Source: Brachypodium distachyon (Eukaryota > Streptophyta > Magnoliopsida > Poales > Poaceae). From it: a stretch of 64,000 bases of DNA. The first letter of the stretch is position 1; every line of letters starts with the position of its first letter. The DNA is taken from assembly GCF_000005505.3 (NCBI RefSeq), contig NC_016134.3:4712001-4776000 (forward strand), written 5' to 3'. Of this stretch, positions 1 to 9,960 are shown piece by piece. The translations under genes and the position numbers were made by a program. The notes beneath the pieces were generated by a model. It was given only the letters and a program-made list of their open reading frames with translations, was not told where the DNA came from and ran no database searches.

Positions 1-48
1 ACTGATGACAATGCAACCCCTCCCTGCCTGTGTGAGAGAGATTTTACC

Positions 49-206
49 TTTGTGGATATATGCCCTCGTTGGCCTTGTTGATCATCTGGAATCGATTCTC
101 CCCCTCGCGCTGTAATTAAGGCTGTTTAGTGGATGACATGGCCAAGGTTTCATAGATGCGCGTGGCAGCCCAGCCGACATAAGCAATTGGAAGAATCAGG
201 AGAAAT
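49..206 (-). pseudogene. Possible exon fragments of an unidentified gene at the left edge
   Basis: On the minus strand one frame reads FLLILPIAYVGWAATRIYE and continues to a TAA at 116-118, which looks like a hydrophobic tail. Further along the same strand a second stretch lies between a good acceptor (TTAATTACAG) and a donor (AAAG then GTAAAA). Its frame reads EGENRFQMINKANEGIYPQR and it would continue off the left edge. The two stretches are in different frames, and I see no acceptor upstream of the first one because AT-rich DNA begins abruptly near 190. I do not recognise the protein. It could be the broken 3' end of a gene lying left of the window or a transposon-captured fragment. Confidence 0.25.
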
Positions 207-1100
207 GAAAAATAACAATCAGTATTTATTTTTGGAATCTCAACCTAATCAGAGGAAAATTAATTACAAAAATATAGAGAATAACATCCCTAATTTTTTT
301 ATTACTGAACCTCAAAATGAAAAACTAATAACTTTGGAAAGTAAGGTTTTTCAGTCTGATCCAATTCCCATTTTTTTTCTTGAATATTTCTGAAACGTTA
401 TACCTTCAATTTTTTAATAATACTATATAGGAAACATTTTTGAAATATTTATATTTTTCTAATTCTTTTGTGAAGTAGTATAAGGTAATTTGAAGGAAAA
501 AATGGAGGAAAACCAAATTATAAACTTTATAACGAAAAAATCGTACTTAGAATTTTAATAAAAAAACAGAATTGTGTTAATTTAAAAGAAGCAGAATATC
601 AAATAAATAAATAAACTCTTGAAGATTAAAAATTCCAGAAAATTTGCCGAAAAGTATACACGATGAGAAGTATCTTCTTTGTTGAAAAAGAAGCCTTTTC
701 AATATTATTAAATTCCATAGCTCTTCCAATATTTTTGAATGACCGGGCAGCTGCCATATATGTGTGCAAATTAATAGTCCGCCACGGCATTGTAAAAACC
801 ACGTTCATTGAGGTGAGAGATGCAAATCTAGACAGTTCAGATTTGTCAAAATGCCTTTTACTGAGGTGAAATTTCAATGGCAACGAAGAATATAATGTCC
901 ACCGTTGAAATTGATCGAGCGACCAAATGGACTTTTTCATAGAAAATAGTCTTGGTTATATGGCACTGCAGTTGCAGATAAGTCCTCCTCTCTGTGCATT
1001 ATATGTACATGAAACATTATATATGCATGTACATATAATATAATACTTCTACATTGACATATGCATGCATGTGTCCATTTTGATAAAGAAGCAGATGTGC
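207..1100. other. AT-rich intergenic DNA, no supported gene
   Basis: Strongly AT-rich sequence with short open frames on both strands, the longest about 100 codons near 626-940. None shows a recognisable domain, and no splice signals link them. Confidence 0.5.
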
Positions 1101-2500
1101 ATACTGGATGAGGGATAGCAAGATAAAGTGGGAATATTTTGGATGCCAATCACCGAAAAAAAAATCTGGAATCACACCAAAGCTTGGCAGATCCCCCAAT
1201 CTTTTTCATGTCCTGGTCCACATACTACAGCATTGGATTCTACTACATATCTAAATGGCTTACTCAGCTGATATCTTTTTCAATAAAGCAAGTGGATTTG
1301 TTATAATTATCAGATTAATAGTACGTACGTTCTAGTGGGTACGTATGCTTACATATATAAAATAAATGAAAAGAGGTTGATTTCTCTAGCTAGCACGAAT
1401 TAATTCAGGGACACATTTGTTTCTGGTGGGCAACAAATCTCCTGAAATCAGTATGTACGTAGTGAACAAAATTTCACCTTGACCTTCATTAATAAAGCTC
1501 TGCAACGACTATTTATATATATAGTTGCCTGTCCTTCAATTGATTTATTGTGCTTCCTGTGTTGAATACTCGCTCCATTTCATAAAGGTTGGCGTATTTT
1601 GTTTCGTTAAGACAAAACTTTGACTAATGATAACTCTATTACATGTGTTTTTACATACATAAAATTTATATCAATATACTCATCTTTAAAAGTTCTTTCT
1701 AATAATCAAGATTTTATATCGTGGTTACATATTAATAGAGTAATTCTTGGTCAAAACCTTGTCTTAACGAAATAAAATACGCCAACCTTTATGAAAAGGA
1801 GAGAGTATGTGATAAAATGTTAGTTAAGTTACAGGGAATTCATAATATTCTTGTGCACATTTCTGTAACCGCGGAAAACCAAAACCCACAACAGTGACGC
1901 TAGACGAAAAGTCGAAAAAGATCTATATAAACTAGAAGCAATCAAATGTACAACACGTTGCACAACGACATGTCTCGAATATATGTACTGCCTTTATGTC
2001 GATATCATCACATGTACGTACAGGGCACACAAATCTGATTCCACATTAAAGAAAAGAAAACGAAATAAACAAAGTCAAAACTAAAGTGATCATGCCAAAT
2101 GCATTAGGATAGTCCTTGTAAATATGATGTATAAGAACCGACCTATAATATATCATATGCTCGCAATGTGGCACCCAACATGCCACGCCTTTGGCAAAGG
2201 GCTACCTTTGCTCGATCTTATCCATATTTCCATGCATTTCCATATTTGTGGTTTTGGAATATGTAGATAAAGCCATTGATGCATTAGGATGGAAAAGGTA
2301 AAGTCACCAAATGCAAGCAGGTAGCTAGAGGCATCAATGTATCGCTCTTTTCTCTCCTGCGACTGCTCATCACACCCCTTACCGGGTCGACAGCTTAGAG
2401 TTTATATACAGTGCACACGAATGCTGCAATCCAAGTTCGCGTGCAATATCCCATTCATTCATGCATGTATATCGCTTATCTTTATATCCATGTCTATTAT
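1100..2500. repeat. Segmental-duplication block, left copy (pairs with 12.75-14.5 kb)
   Basis: Two stretches have clear counterparts in the same order near 12.8 and 14.3 kb. The first, about 1120-1280, shares an 'accaaagcttg(g/a)cagatc' segment and a following 'cattggat' segment. The second, about 2160-2345, shares 'gcaatgtggcacccaaca', 'ggaatatgt' and 'tagaggcatc'. A short form of the second also occurs at 7430-7465. The block lies about 1.8 kb downstream of GRX-A and marks one edge of the glutaredoxin duplication unit. A Stowaway MITE at 1569-1805 is inserted in it. Confidence 0.6.
1569..1805. mobile_element. Stowaway-like MITE
   Basis: About 237 bp with long imperfect terminal inverted repeats: CTCGCTCCATTTCATAAAGG on the left, and on the right the inverse of a segment ending TTTATGAAAAGGAGAGAG. 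It is flanked by TA on both sides. The inner arms (ggcgtattttgtttcgttaagac) also pair. There is no coding capacity, as expected for a Tc1/mariner-type MITE. Confidence 0.85.
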
Positions 2501-3980
2501 CTTAATTAGTTGCATAAGTAACATGAATTGACATCAAGCTAGCCATGTATATACATAAACATGAATTTAAGTTATATCCAAATTAACATGCATGTACCTA
2601 TCTATAGATAGTTGAAACTATAACTTGGCGTGACAAATAACTAAGTTTGAAGTTAAACTATGTAAATGCTTAATTAGGGGACCTAAATAAATAAATAAAT
2701 TTGATTATTATCCAATCAAATACATTTCCAATTTTAGTATTCAATGTAAATACATCTTAACTATTATCCTGCTCACATATATCATATTGTATTAATTATA
2801 GTTAGTGGCCATATAATTATTATTATAGTACTTCTTTCAACCTTGCCATAAAGATGCACCTTTCCATTATTTGGGTGCACTTTAAATCATCTCGACTTCA
2901 CTAATCACCTTTTGTGATATCATAATGTTTGTTTTAATTTGTGATGAACAACCATTGGTCTCTCCAACTTTGCCTTTTCATTTACTCGTAGAGAGCAAGG
3001 GGTGCAATCTTTTTTCTTTCCAAATTAACCTCATTGAAGGTGAAGGACATGGTTTTTTTTTCGTTCTTGGAATATGAAGAGCTATATATTCTGGTAGCTC
3101 CTTTTATCTTTAAAACAAAAATCAAGAAACAAGTTGAGTTAAATCATGTATATAGTTATGAAAAAACATATTTGATCCTTATAGGAGAAAAATAGTTCAT
3201 TTGACTTGTACGTATAGATTATTTGCAGTTATTAATTACAATGGTCTCTGAAGAGCACCATACATGAAACAACTTATTTTTCACGTAGCGAGCTCAGTTT
3301 TTGTCTGGCCCTGTTTTGGAACAGAGTTTCTCCAGCCAGCTTCTGAATATAATATAATCTGCATGGGATCATATATATAGTTGGACACACACGGGAATAC
3401 CAGGCACAGTTTGAAACTTTGACTGCAAATACCCTGTCAAATATTTAGACTGATAAAAATTATTCATAATATTGTAATTTTGTTGGTTTCTACAAATATT
3501 TTACAACAGAAATTAGCAGCTCGAGTTACATTTAATTTGCGGACCGTATTGTAGTACATGTCGATCGACCATGTGTGTTCCTGTGACTGTTATATACTTT
3601 TTGTTGATTTATATATATGTATCGCGTGCGTGTAGACTTAACCATCCAACGAAACAAATAGCAGTGTAAAGCATGGCATAGCAAATAATTAGAATAAACT
3701 TCAATTCCCATATATAGTGGAGATGACAATTTAACTACATATGTAACCCAACAGTTTACATATAATATACTCATTTATATCTCATTGATTACCGACTCAC
3801 AGACACACATAATCATTATATATCTCATGGAAAAAGGGCGAGCGAATTATGCATACATCGATGTAAGATAGAACAATTGCATCACAATGGATGATAGTAC
3901 TACGTCAACAATGCACACATCCCTCACTAATTAACTACAATAGCGAGGTAGCTAGAACCATATTAATTATGTCATGGAGA
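2500..3980. other. Intergenic DNA downstream of GRX-A
   Basis: AT-rich intergenic sequence. I see no convincing gene, RNA gene or transposon ends. A weak minus-strand open frame at 3532-3774 has no recognisable features. Confidence 0.5.
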
Positions 3981-3998
3981 CAGGATTGAAAAAACCTG
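3981..3998 (-). promoter_or_regulatory. Conserved 3'-flank CAGG/CCTG hairpin of GRX-A
   Basis: CAGGATTGAAAAAACCTG, 118 bp past the GRX-A stop. CAGG pairs with CCTG around an A/T loop. The same 18-mer lies 131 bp past the GRX-D stop, and a two-mismatch version lies 131 bp past GRX-B. It probably falls in the 3' UTR. Its function is unknown. Confidence 0.5.
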
Positions 3999-4115
3999 CC
4001 CTTGATGCACACTAGCTAGGCCATTAATTTAGGTTATTCCAGGAAAATTTTCTTATACTTCACACTCTTCCACCGCGCGCATGTTATTCATGTGTTAATT
4101 TGTTCAGCTAGAACT

Positions 4116-4430
4116 CTATAGCCAGAGAGCACCTGCATGCTTCAGCATGGGGACTAGCTCGCCACCAAGGTGAAGGGACATGACCTTGTTGGTCCCTCCG
4201 ACAAGCTTCCCGCCGATGAACACTGCTGGCACTGCTGGCCCCCTCCCGAGCATCTTGAGAAGTGCCCTCTCCATCTCCTTGCCCCTCGGATCTTTGTCGA
4301 GCTCGTGCACCAGGGCATTGACCCCGAGCTGCTCACTGAAGAGGCGTTCCACGGTGTGGCACATGCAGCAAGAACTCAGGGTGAAGACCACCACCGCACG
4401 CTCTGATGCAAGCTTCATCACACGGTCCAT
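4116..4430 (-). CDS. CC-type glutaredoxin (ROXY-like), GRX-A
   Basis: Intronless 104-aa protein of the land-plant CC-type (class III) glutaredoxin family. These proteins act with TGA bZIP factors in development, stress and nitrate signalling. Visible features are the active site SSCCMCHTV (CCMC, residues about 20-23), the glutathione-site segment [15 protein letters not shown] with the conserved cis-Pro, and the C-terminal LVPML followed by ALWL, the family tail linked to TGA and co-repressor contacts. The start is the ATG in frame with [12 protein letters not shown], shared with the other copies. A TATA box lies about 185 bp upstream. The length is typical for the family. It has one extra residue (SEQLG) compared with GRX-B and GRX-D. 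This is the leftmost complete unit of the array. Open reading on the opposite strand is a GC-rich shadow. Confidence 0.95.
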   Translation of the reverse strand: MDRVMKLASERAVVVFTLSSCCMCHTVERLFSEQLGVNALVHELDKDPRGKEMERALLKMLGRGPAVPAVFIGGKLVGGTNKVMSLHLGGELVPMLKHAGALWL

Positions 4431-4583
4431 CTGCCTGGCTGACTAATCTGTTATTGTATGTGTTTGATCGAGCTTCAACCGAGAGCTTGTCTTCGAAGTG
4501 ATGAGGGAAGAAGAATTGGAATTGTGTGTTGTTGGGTGAGCTTATGAGTAGCTAGTATGAGCTTGTTTGTGGAATTGGACTTG

Positions 4584-4600
4584 GGATGGTTTGGTAGCAC
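4584..4600 (-). promoter_or_regulatory. Shared leader motif of GRX-A (GTGCTACCAAACCATCC)
   Basis: Minus-strand GTGCTACCAAACCATCC, starting about 13-30 bp downstream of the TATA box and so at or just after the expected transcription start. The core ACCAAACCATCC is kept in GRX-B (CTAAAACCATCC) and GRX-D (ATCAAACCATCC). GRX-E keeps AAACCATCC. The core resembles an AC-rich MYB site. Confidence 0.5.
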
Positions 4601-4612
4601 TGGGTTTGGCTT

Positions 4613-4621
4613 CCTTTTATA
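4613..4621 (-). promoter_or_regulatory. TATA box of GRX-A
   Basis: TATAAAAGG on the minus strand, about 185 bp upstream of the GRX-A start codon. The same sequence and similar spacing occur at the other four glutaredoxins. Confidence 0.75.
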
Positions 4622-4664
4622 GGTAGTATCCCCTTAACGGGTTGAGACCCAATAATAGAAGTAA

Positions 4665-4669
4665 CGTCA
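4665..4669 (-). promoter_or_regulatory. TGACG (TGA/bZIP-type) site upstream of GRX-A
   Basis: Minus-strand TTGACGTTAC about 45 bp upstream of the TATA box. TGACG is the core bound by TGA bZIP factors, the known partners of CC-type glutaredoxins. I do not find it at the same place in the other copies. Confidence 0.3.
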
Positions 4670-4929
4670 AGAAGTGTTTGGAACACGCGTGACCTGGCTA
4701 ACTTTAACACATTATCATACTTAAATGTCAGAATGAACCTGTAAGCTGTCATAGGTCTATAGATAGCTAGCAAATGATCTTTGACTTTAATTAGATGGAC
4801 TAGAATTTATAGAATAATTAGTTGAAGGGCATGTAGATGGTTTTGGGTCCAAACTCTAAAAGACCCTGCCCACTGCCCCACTTTTATGCTAAAATGCCTT
4901 CGTATGCATGGAGAGATCAATCTGGATCA

Positions 4930-5020
4930 TGCATCGAACCATCTTTTGTTCAATATGGCCCAAAGAATATTGGAATACTTTATTTGGTTGACCTAGAGGG
5001 AATCTGATACATTCAACTAT
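4930..5020 (-). promoter_or_regulatory. Conserved distal upstream block of GRX-A
   Basis: Contains 'caaagaatattggaat' followed by 'ttgacctagaggg'. The same two strings at matching spacing lie upstream of GRX-B (near 8520), GRX-D (near 23650) and GRX-E (near 34350), about 250-550 bp from each start codon. It is duplicated promoter DNA that stayed similar while adjacent DNA diverged, possibly an enhancer. Confidence 0.45.
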
Positions 5021-5470
5021 ATATGGGCAAGGTCCTCTCGGACACATGCTTAGATGATTTGGCCGATTAAGCTTTTGCTACAGTTTCAAGGAACCATGGA
5101 TGGCAAGAGCACTGATCCTCCAAAATTTTGTTAGATCAGTACTTTACCTAATTATATACCACCAGTTTTAGAAAAAAATAACAAGATAATGTTTTACTTC
5201 GAGATTGTACATTCTTGGTTTGTTCACTATAAGGGCCGGGGTCCAGGGACATGTAAAAATGTCATGCAAAAAACACATATAGCTTGTTATTAAAATGGTC
5301 CCTATGATGGAAATGCACAAAACCCAAATATGTCAATATCTTGTAACCACAATAACAGGTAGAGGGAATTTACTCATACAAATCAAAATTAATTGATTGA
5401 AAAATTCAGTGATAAAAATTGAAATGCTAGGACAGTACTGATTTCACCTGCTGCAATTCAGAACCAAGAC

Positions 5471-6760
5471 ATGTATTGCAAAATTTCAATTAGTGGTGTG
5501 GCAACTCATGCATTCTGCTTAGCCCTGAAACTCGGTACCACAAAGTACTTACTAGCACAATTCTGCAGAAAACGTCTCAATGACGACAAGAACCATGTCT
5601 TGGCAACGATTGTGACCTGGCCCAAAACAACCAGTATGGTACGGCCACTGCTTTGCCAAGAACCGATTCCAAGCTGGTTTCTGAGGAACCGGTGCCGAGT
5701 CGCCTCAGTTTCAGAATAGCAACCACACAGTTCTTCTCGATCGCATCACTTATCTATATGCATGGATACAGAATCTGGCCAAGTTGCCTGCTTCTCTTCT
5801 GCTTTGCTAACCACATCATCATCGTCATCGTCGTTGTCGACATGGACTTATGAAATATGAGGCGCCGCGTTGCCACGATCCAATGACGGTACAATCCATG
5901 GCTCCCCGCCTTTTCCTTGGATCAACATCCTCACCGAAATACCGAATTCTTCATGGAAAAGTGGATGCTGTGGACCTGTGGCATGGGTGCTACCTGTATG
6001 ATGTTGCAAGCATCTGTAGAAAGTAAGATACTAGCTAGCTATCAGATGATTTTTCCTTCTTTTTCTCCATTTCTAATATTGCATGACGCATGCGCTGTGG
6101 CACACGGCCGGAGAGAAGGATATATTCTAGGATAGAGATATGCTATCTTGTCCTCTACATCTGCCTTCATAGTTGTCACCTCGAAAGATAAAGAGAAGAA
6201 ATCTCACAATGAGAGAAAAAAAAACTAGTGTTTCTGTAGAGCAATCTTCGATGTTCGAGAATTTTATGTTTCTTCATGAATTTTTAACTGGCTCCTCGCC
6301 TTCTCAAGGGGCACCCTTTGGCTCCTGCAAGTAGAATGCATAGCTAACTCTTCAGATCAAATCTTGCTGCATGCATCTCACAGTGCGCTAAGAAATTCTG
6401 AATTAATTAGTAATTGTCTGAATGGCATTTTCAAGCCACTGAATTTTGTAAGACCAGTTGAAATTGTCCGAGATTAGCCAACTTTTAAATTTATACCTAC
6501 TTTTTAGGTGGTGTTATTTTCTCCGAAGTAGAATTACAGAGGTACGTGTGGTGTAGTACAACATTTGAACAGAACTTTGCGTGCTTATGATATCCTCCAA
6601 CATGTGCAAGACAAGACCTAACCTAGCTAGCTATATCAATTGCTACCATATATGCCTTGATGTGGCGGCACCTAAGAGGATCTTATTCCATTTCTGAAGT
6701 GGGAGATCTATCGTGTACATTCTATGATAAGCATGAGAGGAGAACCTTTAATTGCTTGAA
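5471..6760 (-). other. Co-duplicated block of unknown function, copy 1
   Basis: One of five related blocks (the others start near 8.95, 24.2, 36.65 and 47.5 kb). On the minus strand they share several islands with splice-like edges. One is a short island between TTGCAG and a GTGAGG-like donor, here with a damaged GCGAGG at about 6293-6330. Another follows 'GGTGA' and encodes a K-A-D-V/L-E-D-K segment (about 6130-6190). A third is introduced by CTACAG and begins ATGCTTGCAACA (about 5995-6015). A fourth encodes KAEEKQATWPDSV (about 5770-5810). The end block 'cacctaagaggatctta' is at about 6669. I do not recognise the product. It may be a decayed small spliced gene or a long non-coding RNA locus duplicated with the glutaredoxin. 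Confidence 0.4.
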
Positions 6761-7800
6761 ATTTAACAAAAAGAATACCAGTCATGTGTAATTAAAAGTT
6801 TCATGACTCATCAGATCCCTAAAATTCAGTGAATCCTTCTGCATTCACCAAATTGGAGCTCCATGGTGCCCTGGTATCAAGATTATATTTTAGCAATGGT
6901 TAAAGGCTTGAACGATCTTTAAACAAAATGAAAAATATTTTAGCAAATGGTTAAAGGCTTGCACAATCATACCTATATATCCACTAGCAAGTGCAACATA
7001 CATTTTGCCTAACATATAAACTGCATTGTGTCTTCTAAAATAGTGCCACGGCCACCAGATTGGGAGGTCGTCTATTTCAAACTTGAAAGCTCAAGCAAAC
7101 TTCCAATATCTTAAAACATAATACAACAGCTGCTAGCAATGAATCGATCTTATGAAGAGGGGTCAACAACTATGGCATCATGACATGAGACATGACTAAA
7201 AAAATAAAAAATATATAGCTATTAAGATATTAAATGTGCAATTAAGAATTTTTTTCAGATAATCAGCTTAATCACTGGACTTAGATTAGATTGGATTGGA
7301 CGGTTAAGATAGCTAGTTTGATTTAGACTCTGACTTGTAATTTTTTTATATTGGTAAGATATATGTGATGCTTCTATTTGTCGGTATGCGATCTAGAAAT
7401 AAATTTAAAAGCAAAATCAAGCAGTCACCAAATGCTAGTAGCTAGATTCATCAATACATCGCAGGTGATCATCAATACCGGCACATTTGTAGTGCCGCCG
7501 CAAATATCTCTCCATCACAGTGTACAAAATTATTATATGCAATCTTTCTGATCTGTACACTGTGATCAATGTGTATACAAAGAAACAATTCAAGTAACCA
7601 ATATGAATCGTTAAGCAACAATGCTAAGGGTGCCAATAAAATTACATATATTCAAACTTATTTCTAAATGCAACATGCAAATGTCGTTTCATTTGTAGTT
7701 GACTCAAGTTTAAGTACACATATTCAATACTAGCACGCTTAGATAGATGGATACACCTATGAGATCATGTCAAGTCTCGATATAACTGTTTATAATTGTC
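6760..7800. other. Intergenic DNA between the GRX-A and GRX-B units
   Basis: AT-rich sequence with a local duplication of 'tattttagcaa(a)tggttaaaggcttg' at about 6888 and 6938. It also holds a short copy of the unit-edge block near 7430 ('agtcaccaaatgctagtagctaga'). No gene is seen. Confidence 0.5.
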
Positions 7801-7805
7801 GGATA

Positions 7806-7823
7806 CAGAATTGAAAAGACCTG
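7806..7823 (-). promoter_or_regulatory. Conserved 3'-flank hairpin of GRX-B
   Basis: CAGAATTGAAAAGACCTG, 131 bp beyond the GRX-B stop. It has two mismatches to the 18-mer behind GRX-A and GRX-D. The stem is weakened (CAGA against CCTG). Confidence 0.4.
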
Positions 7824-7953
7824 TCTTGACATACAAGGACATTAAGTTATTCTACGCAAAACATGTATTGGATCAATGCTCTTTTGGCAATTTTATTTCG
7901 CCAATAGGTATCAGAGTTAGGTCTTTCTCTAACTCGGGTGTATTATGACATCT

Positions 7954-8265
7954 CTACAGCCACAATGCACCTACATTCCGTAACATAGGGACCAGCTCGC
8001 CACCAAGGTGAAGGGACATTATCTTGTTAGTTCCACCGACAAGCTTCCCGCCAATGAACACTACCGGCACAGGTGGCCCCTTCCCGAGGAGCTTGAGGAG
8101 CGCCCTCTCTATCTCCTTGCCCTTGGGATCTTGGTCCAGTTCATGCACAAAGGCATTGACCCCAAGGTCACGAAAGAGACGGGTCACAGTGTGGCACATG
8201 CAGCAGGAGCTCAAGGTGAAGATCACCACTGCCCGCTCCGACGCCATCTTCATAACACTGTCCAT
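7954..8265 (-). CDS. CC-type glutaredoxin (ROXY-like), GRX-B
   Basis: Intronless 103-aa CC-type glutaredoxin. It starts [18 protein letters not shown], carries the active site SSCCMCHTV, the GSH-site segment [15 protein letters not shown] and the conserved [17 protein letters not shown], and ends GALWL. All family landmarks are intact, so it should be functional. The ATG was chosen by alignment with its neighbours and by the TATA box 163-171 bp upstream. It is the second unit of the tandem array. The leader shares the AAACCATCC motif, and the promoter-distal block is present. Compared with GRX-A it lacks one residue before LGVNA. Confidence 0.95.
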   Translation of the reverse strand: MDSVMKMASERAVVIFTLSSCCMCHTVTRLFRDLGVNAFVHELDQDPKGKEIERALLKLLGKGPPVPVVFIGGKLVGGTNKIMSLHLGGELVPMLRNVGALWL

Positions 8266-8398
8266 CTATGTGGTCTAGTATGCGTGCTCGAACCTCAAGG
8301 CAAGTAGTTAATATGAGCTTGCTGCTAGATGCTAGGTAGAGACCTTGTGAGTACTTAGCTGTTGCTAGTGTGCTTAATTGTATATGGAAGGAAATTTG

Positions 8399-8436
8399 GG
8401 ATGGTTTTAGTAGCATGGGAGTGATTTCCTTTTATA
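8399..8436 (-). promoter_or_regulatory. GRX-B core promoter: TATA box and shared leader motif
   Basis: TATAAAAGG at 8428-8436 (minus) is followed within about 15-30 bp by CTACTAAAACCATCC (to 8399). This is the same arrangement as at GRX-A and GRX-D. Confidence 0.65.
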
Positions 8437-8499
8437 GAGTCACAAATATTTGTTGAAAGGGCGCTGGTATGCATGAGACCAATCCAGATAGTACACCTG

Positions 8500-8580
8500 A
8501 CTTTAGTTCCAACAGGACCCAGAGAATTTTGGAATATTTTCTTGTGTCGACCTATATAGAGGAATCTCAGATATATGTCT
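8500..8580 (-). promoter_or_regulatory. Conserved distal upstream block of GRX-B
   Basis: 'cagagaattttggaatat' followed by 'gtcgacctatatagagg', a diverged version of the block upstream of GRX-A, GRX-D and GRX-E. Confidence 0.4.
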
Positions 8581-8949
8581 ATGAGAAGGCAATCTCCCCT
8601 TTACATGGATTTGGCTTCTTTAGTCCTGTGCAAGGTTTTTGCTACCAGACTGCGTTTTTTACCGAGCTAGGGGTGGGGTGGCAGTAAACGCGGTTACCAC
8701 ATTAACCGAAATTTTACCGAATGGTTACCGGACAAATTTAAACAAATATTTGAATTCATGTAAAAGTTGCTCAGAGTTACACTTCCTCGAAACATTTGTT
8801 TGATGATTACTAAAACAGCAGGGGTAGATTAGCTTCGTGATTTCTCCTCCATGATAACATGGGGAATTTTGATAGGAAAATGTTTTCATAGAGTACTTCA
8901 GCTCTCAAAAACATATATATACCAAGTTAAAAAAAATTTGATGCCATGG

Positions 8950-9960
8950 TGATGAGCTATTAGCACGTACTAAGAAACAAATGTGTCAGTGATGACAACG
9001 ATGAGTCGATGAGGAATGCCGATCAATACAGTACGGTACGGCCATATGCGTTGCCAGGAACCGATTCCGCACCGACCAGCTGATATATCGAGCTGCCCTC
9101 GGAGGAACCGGCGATGAGTCGCCTCAGTTTTAGAATAGCATCCACTTAGCTCATCACAAACACTTATCTGCAGGAACAGAACATATCCAAAACTTCCTGC
9201 TTTTTTCGAGCCACACATCATCTGCGGCCCGATGCCAAACGATCTGATGACAGACTAATCCTTGCCTTTTCTCCCCATCCTCATCGAAATCTTCCTGTAA
9301 AAATTCTGAACAAGAGATCCTATGGGACACTTGCAGCCGGTGTGATGTTGCAAGCATCTGCAGAAAGTGAGATATAGATTGTCAATTGGACCTTTTTTCC
9401 TTCCTTTTTTTTGGTTTTTAAGACATGACGCCAACACACTGGCACAGGCAGAAAAAGATGCATTTTCTGTATGAAAAGAAAAGAGGAATCTGGTATTCGA
9501 TCTAGCAAGAAATAAAGAGCGCGAGAGTAGAGCAATCTCCATTGCTCTAGAATCTTATCACTAATTCTTCACTAATTCTTGGCTCCTCACCTTCTCAAGG
9601 GGTAGTCTTAGGAAGTTAGCTAGGCTCTTGGCTCTGCAACTAGAATTCATATATGTGGTACCTAGCTAGCTAAGATCAAATCTTCTGTTCTTCCTTGCTG
9701 CAAAAGAGGAATACTTCTTCGATTTAGACATACTATTCCGGGTGTTAATTATCGTCTTCTCTCTAAAAGTAGAAATACAGATGTTGATAGGGTGTACTTA
9801 TGATTTATACTTTCACATGTGCATCACAAGGCCTATCCTAGCTATAGGCTCCTAGCTGCTACATTAATTCCTGCTATATGGATGCCTTGATGTGCCGACA
9901 CCTAAGAGGATCTTATGCCATTTCTCAAAGCAGAAAAGACGACCTAGCATGTAAGTTTAT
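8950..9960 (-). other. Co-duplicated block of unknown function, copy 2
   Basis: The most eroded of the four glutaredoxin-associated copies. It keeps the CTGCAG then ATGCTTGCAACATC junction (about 9335-9360), the AAGGTGAGGAGCC donor-like island (about 9580-9600), 'cgcctcagtttagaatagcatcca' (about 9120) and 'cacctaagaggatcttatgccatt' (about 9898). The KAEEKQ segment is disrupted (GSKKAGSF). It has a roughly 20-bp extra segment inside the EPRLALEK-like island. Confidence 0.35.
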
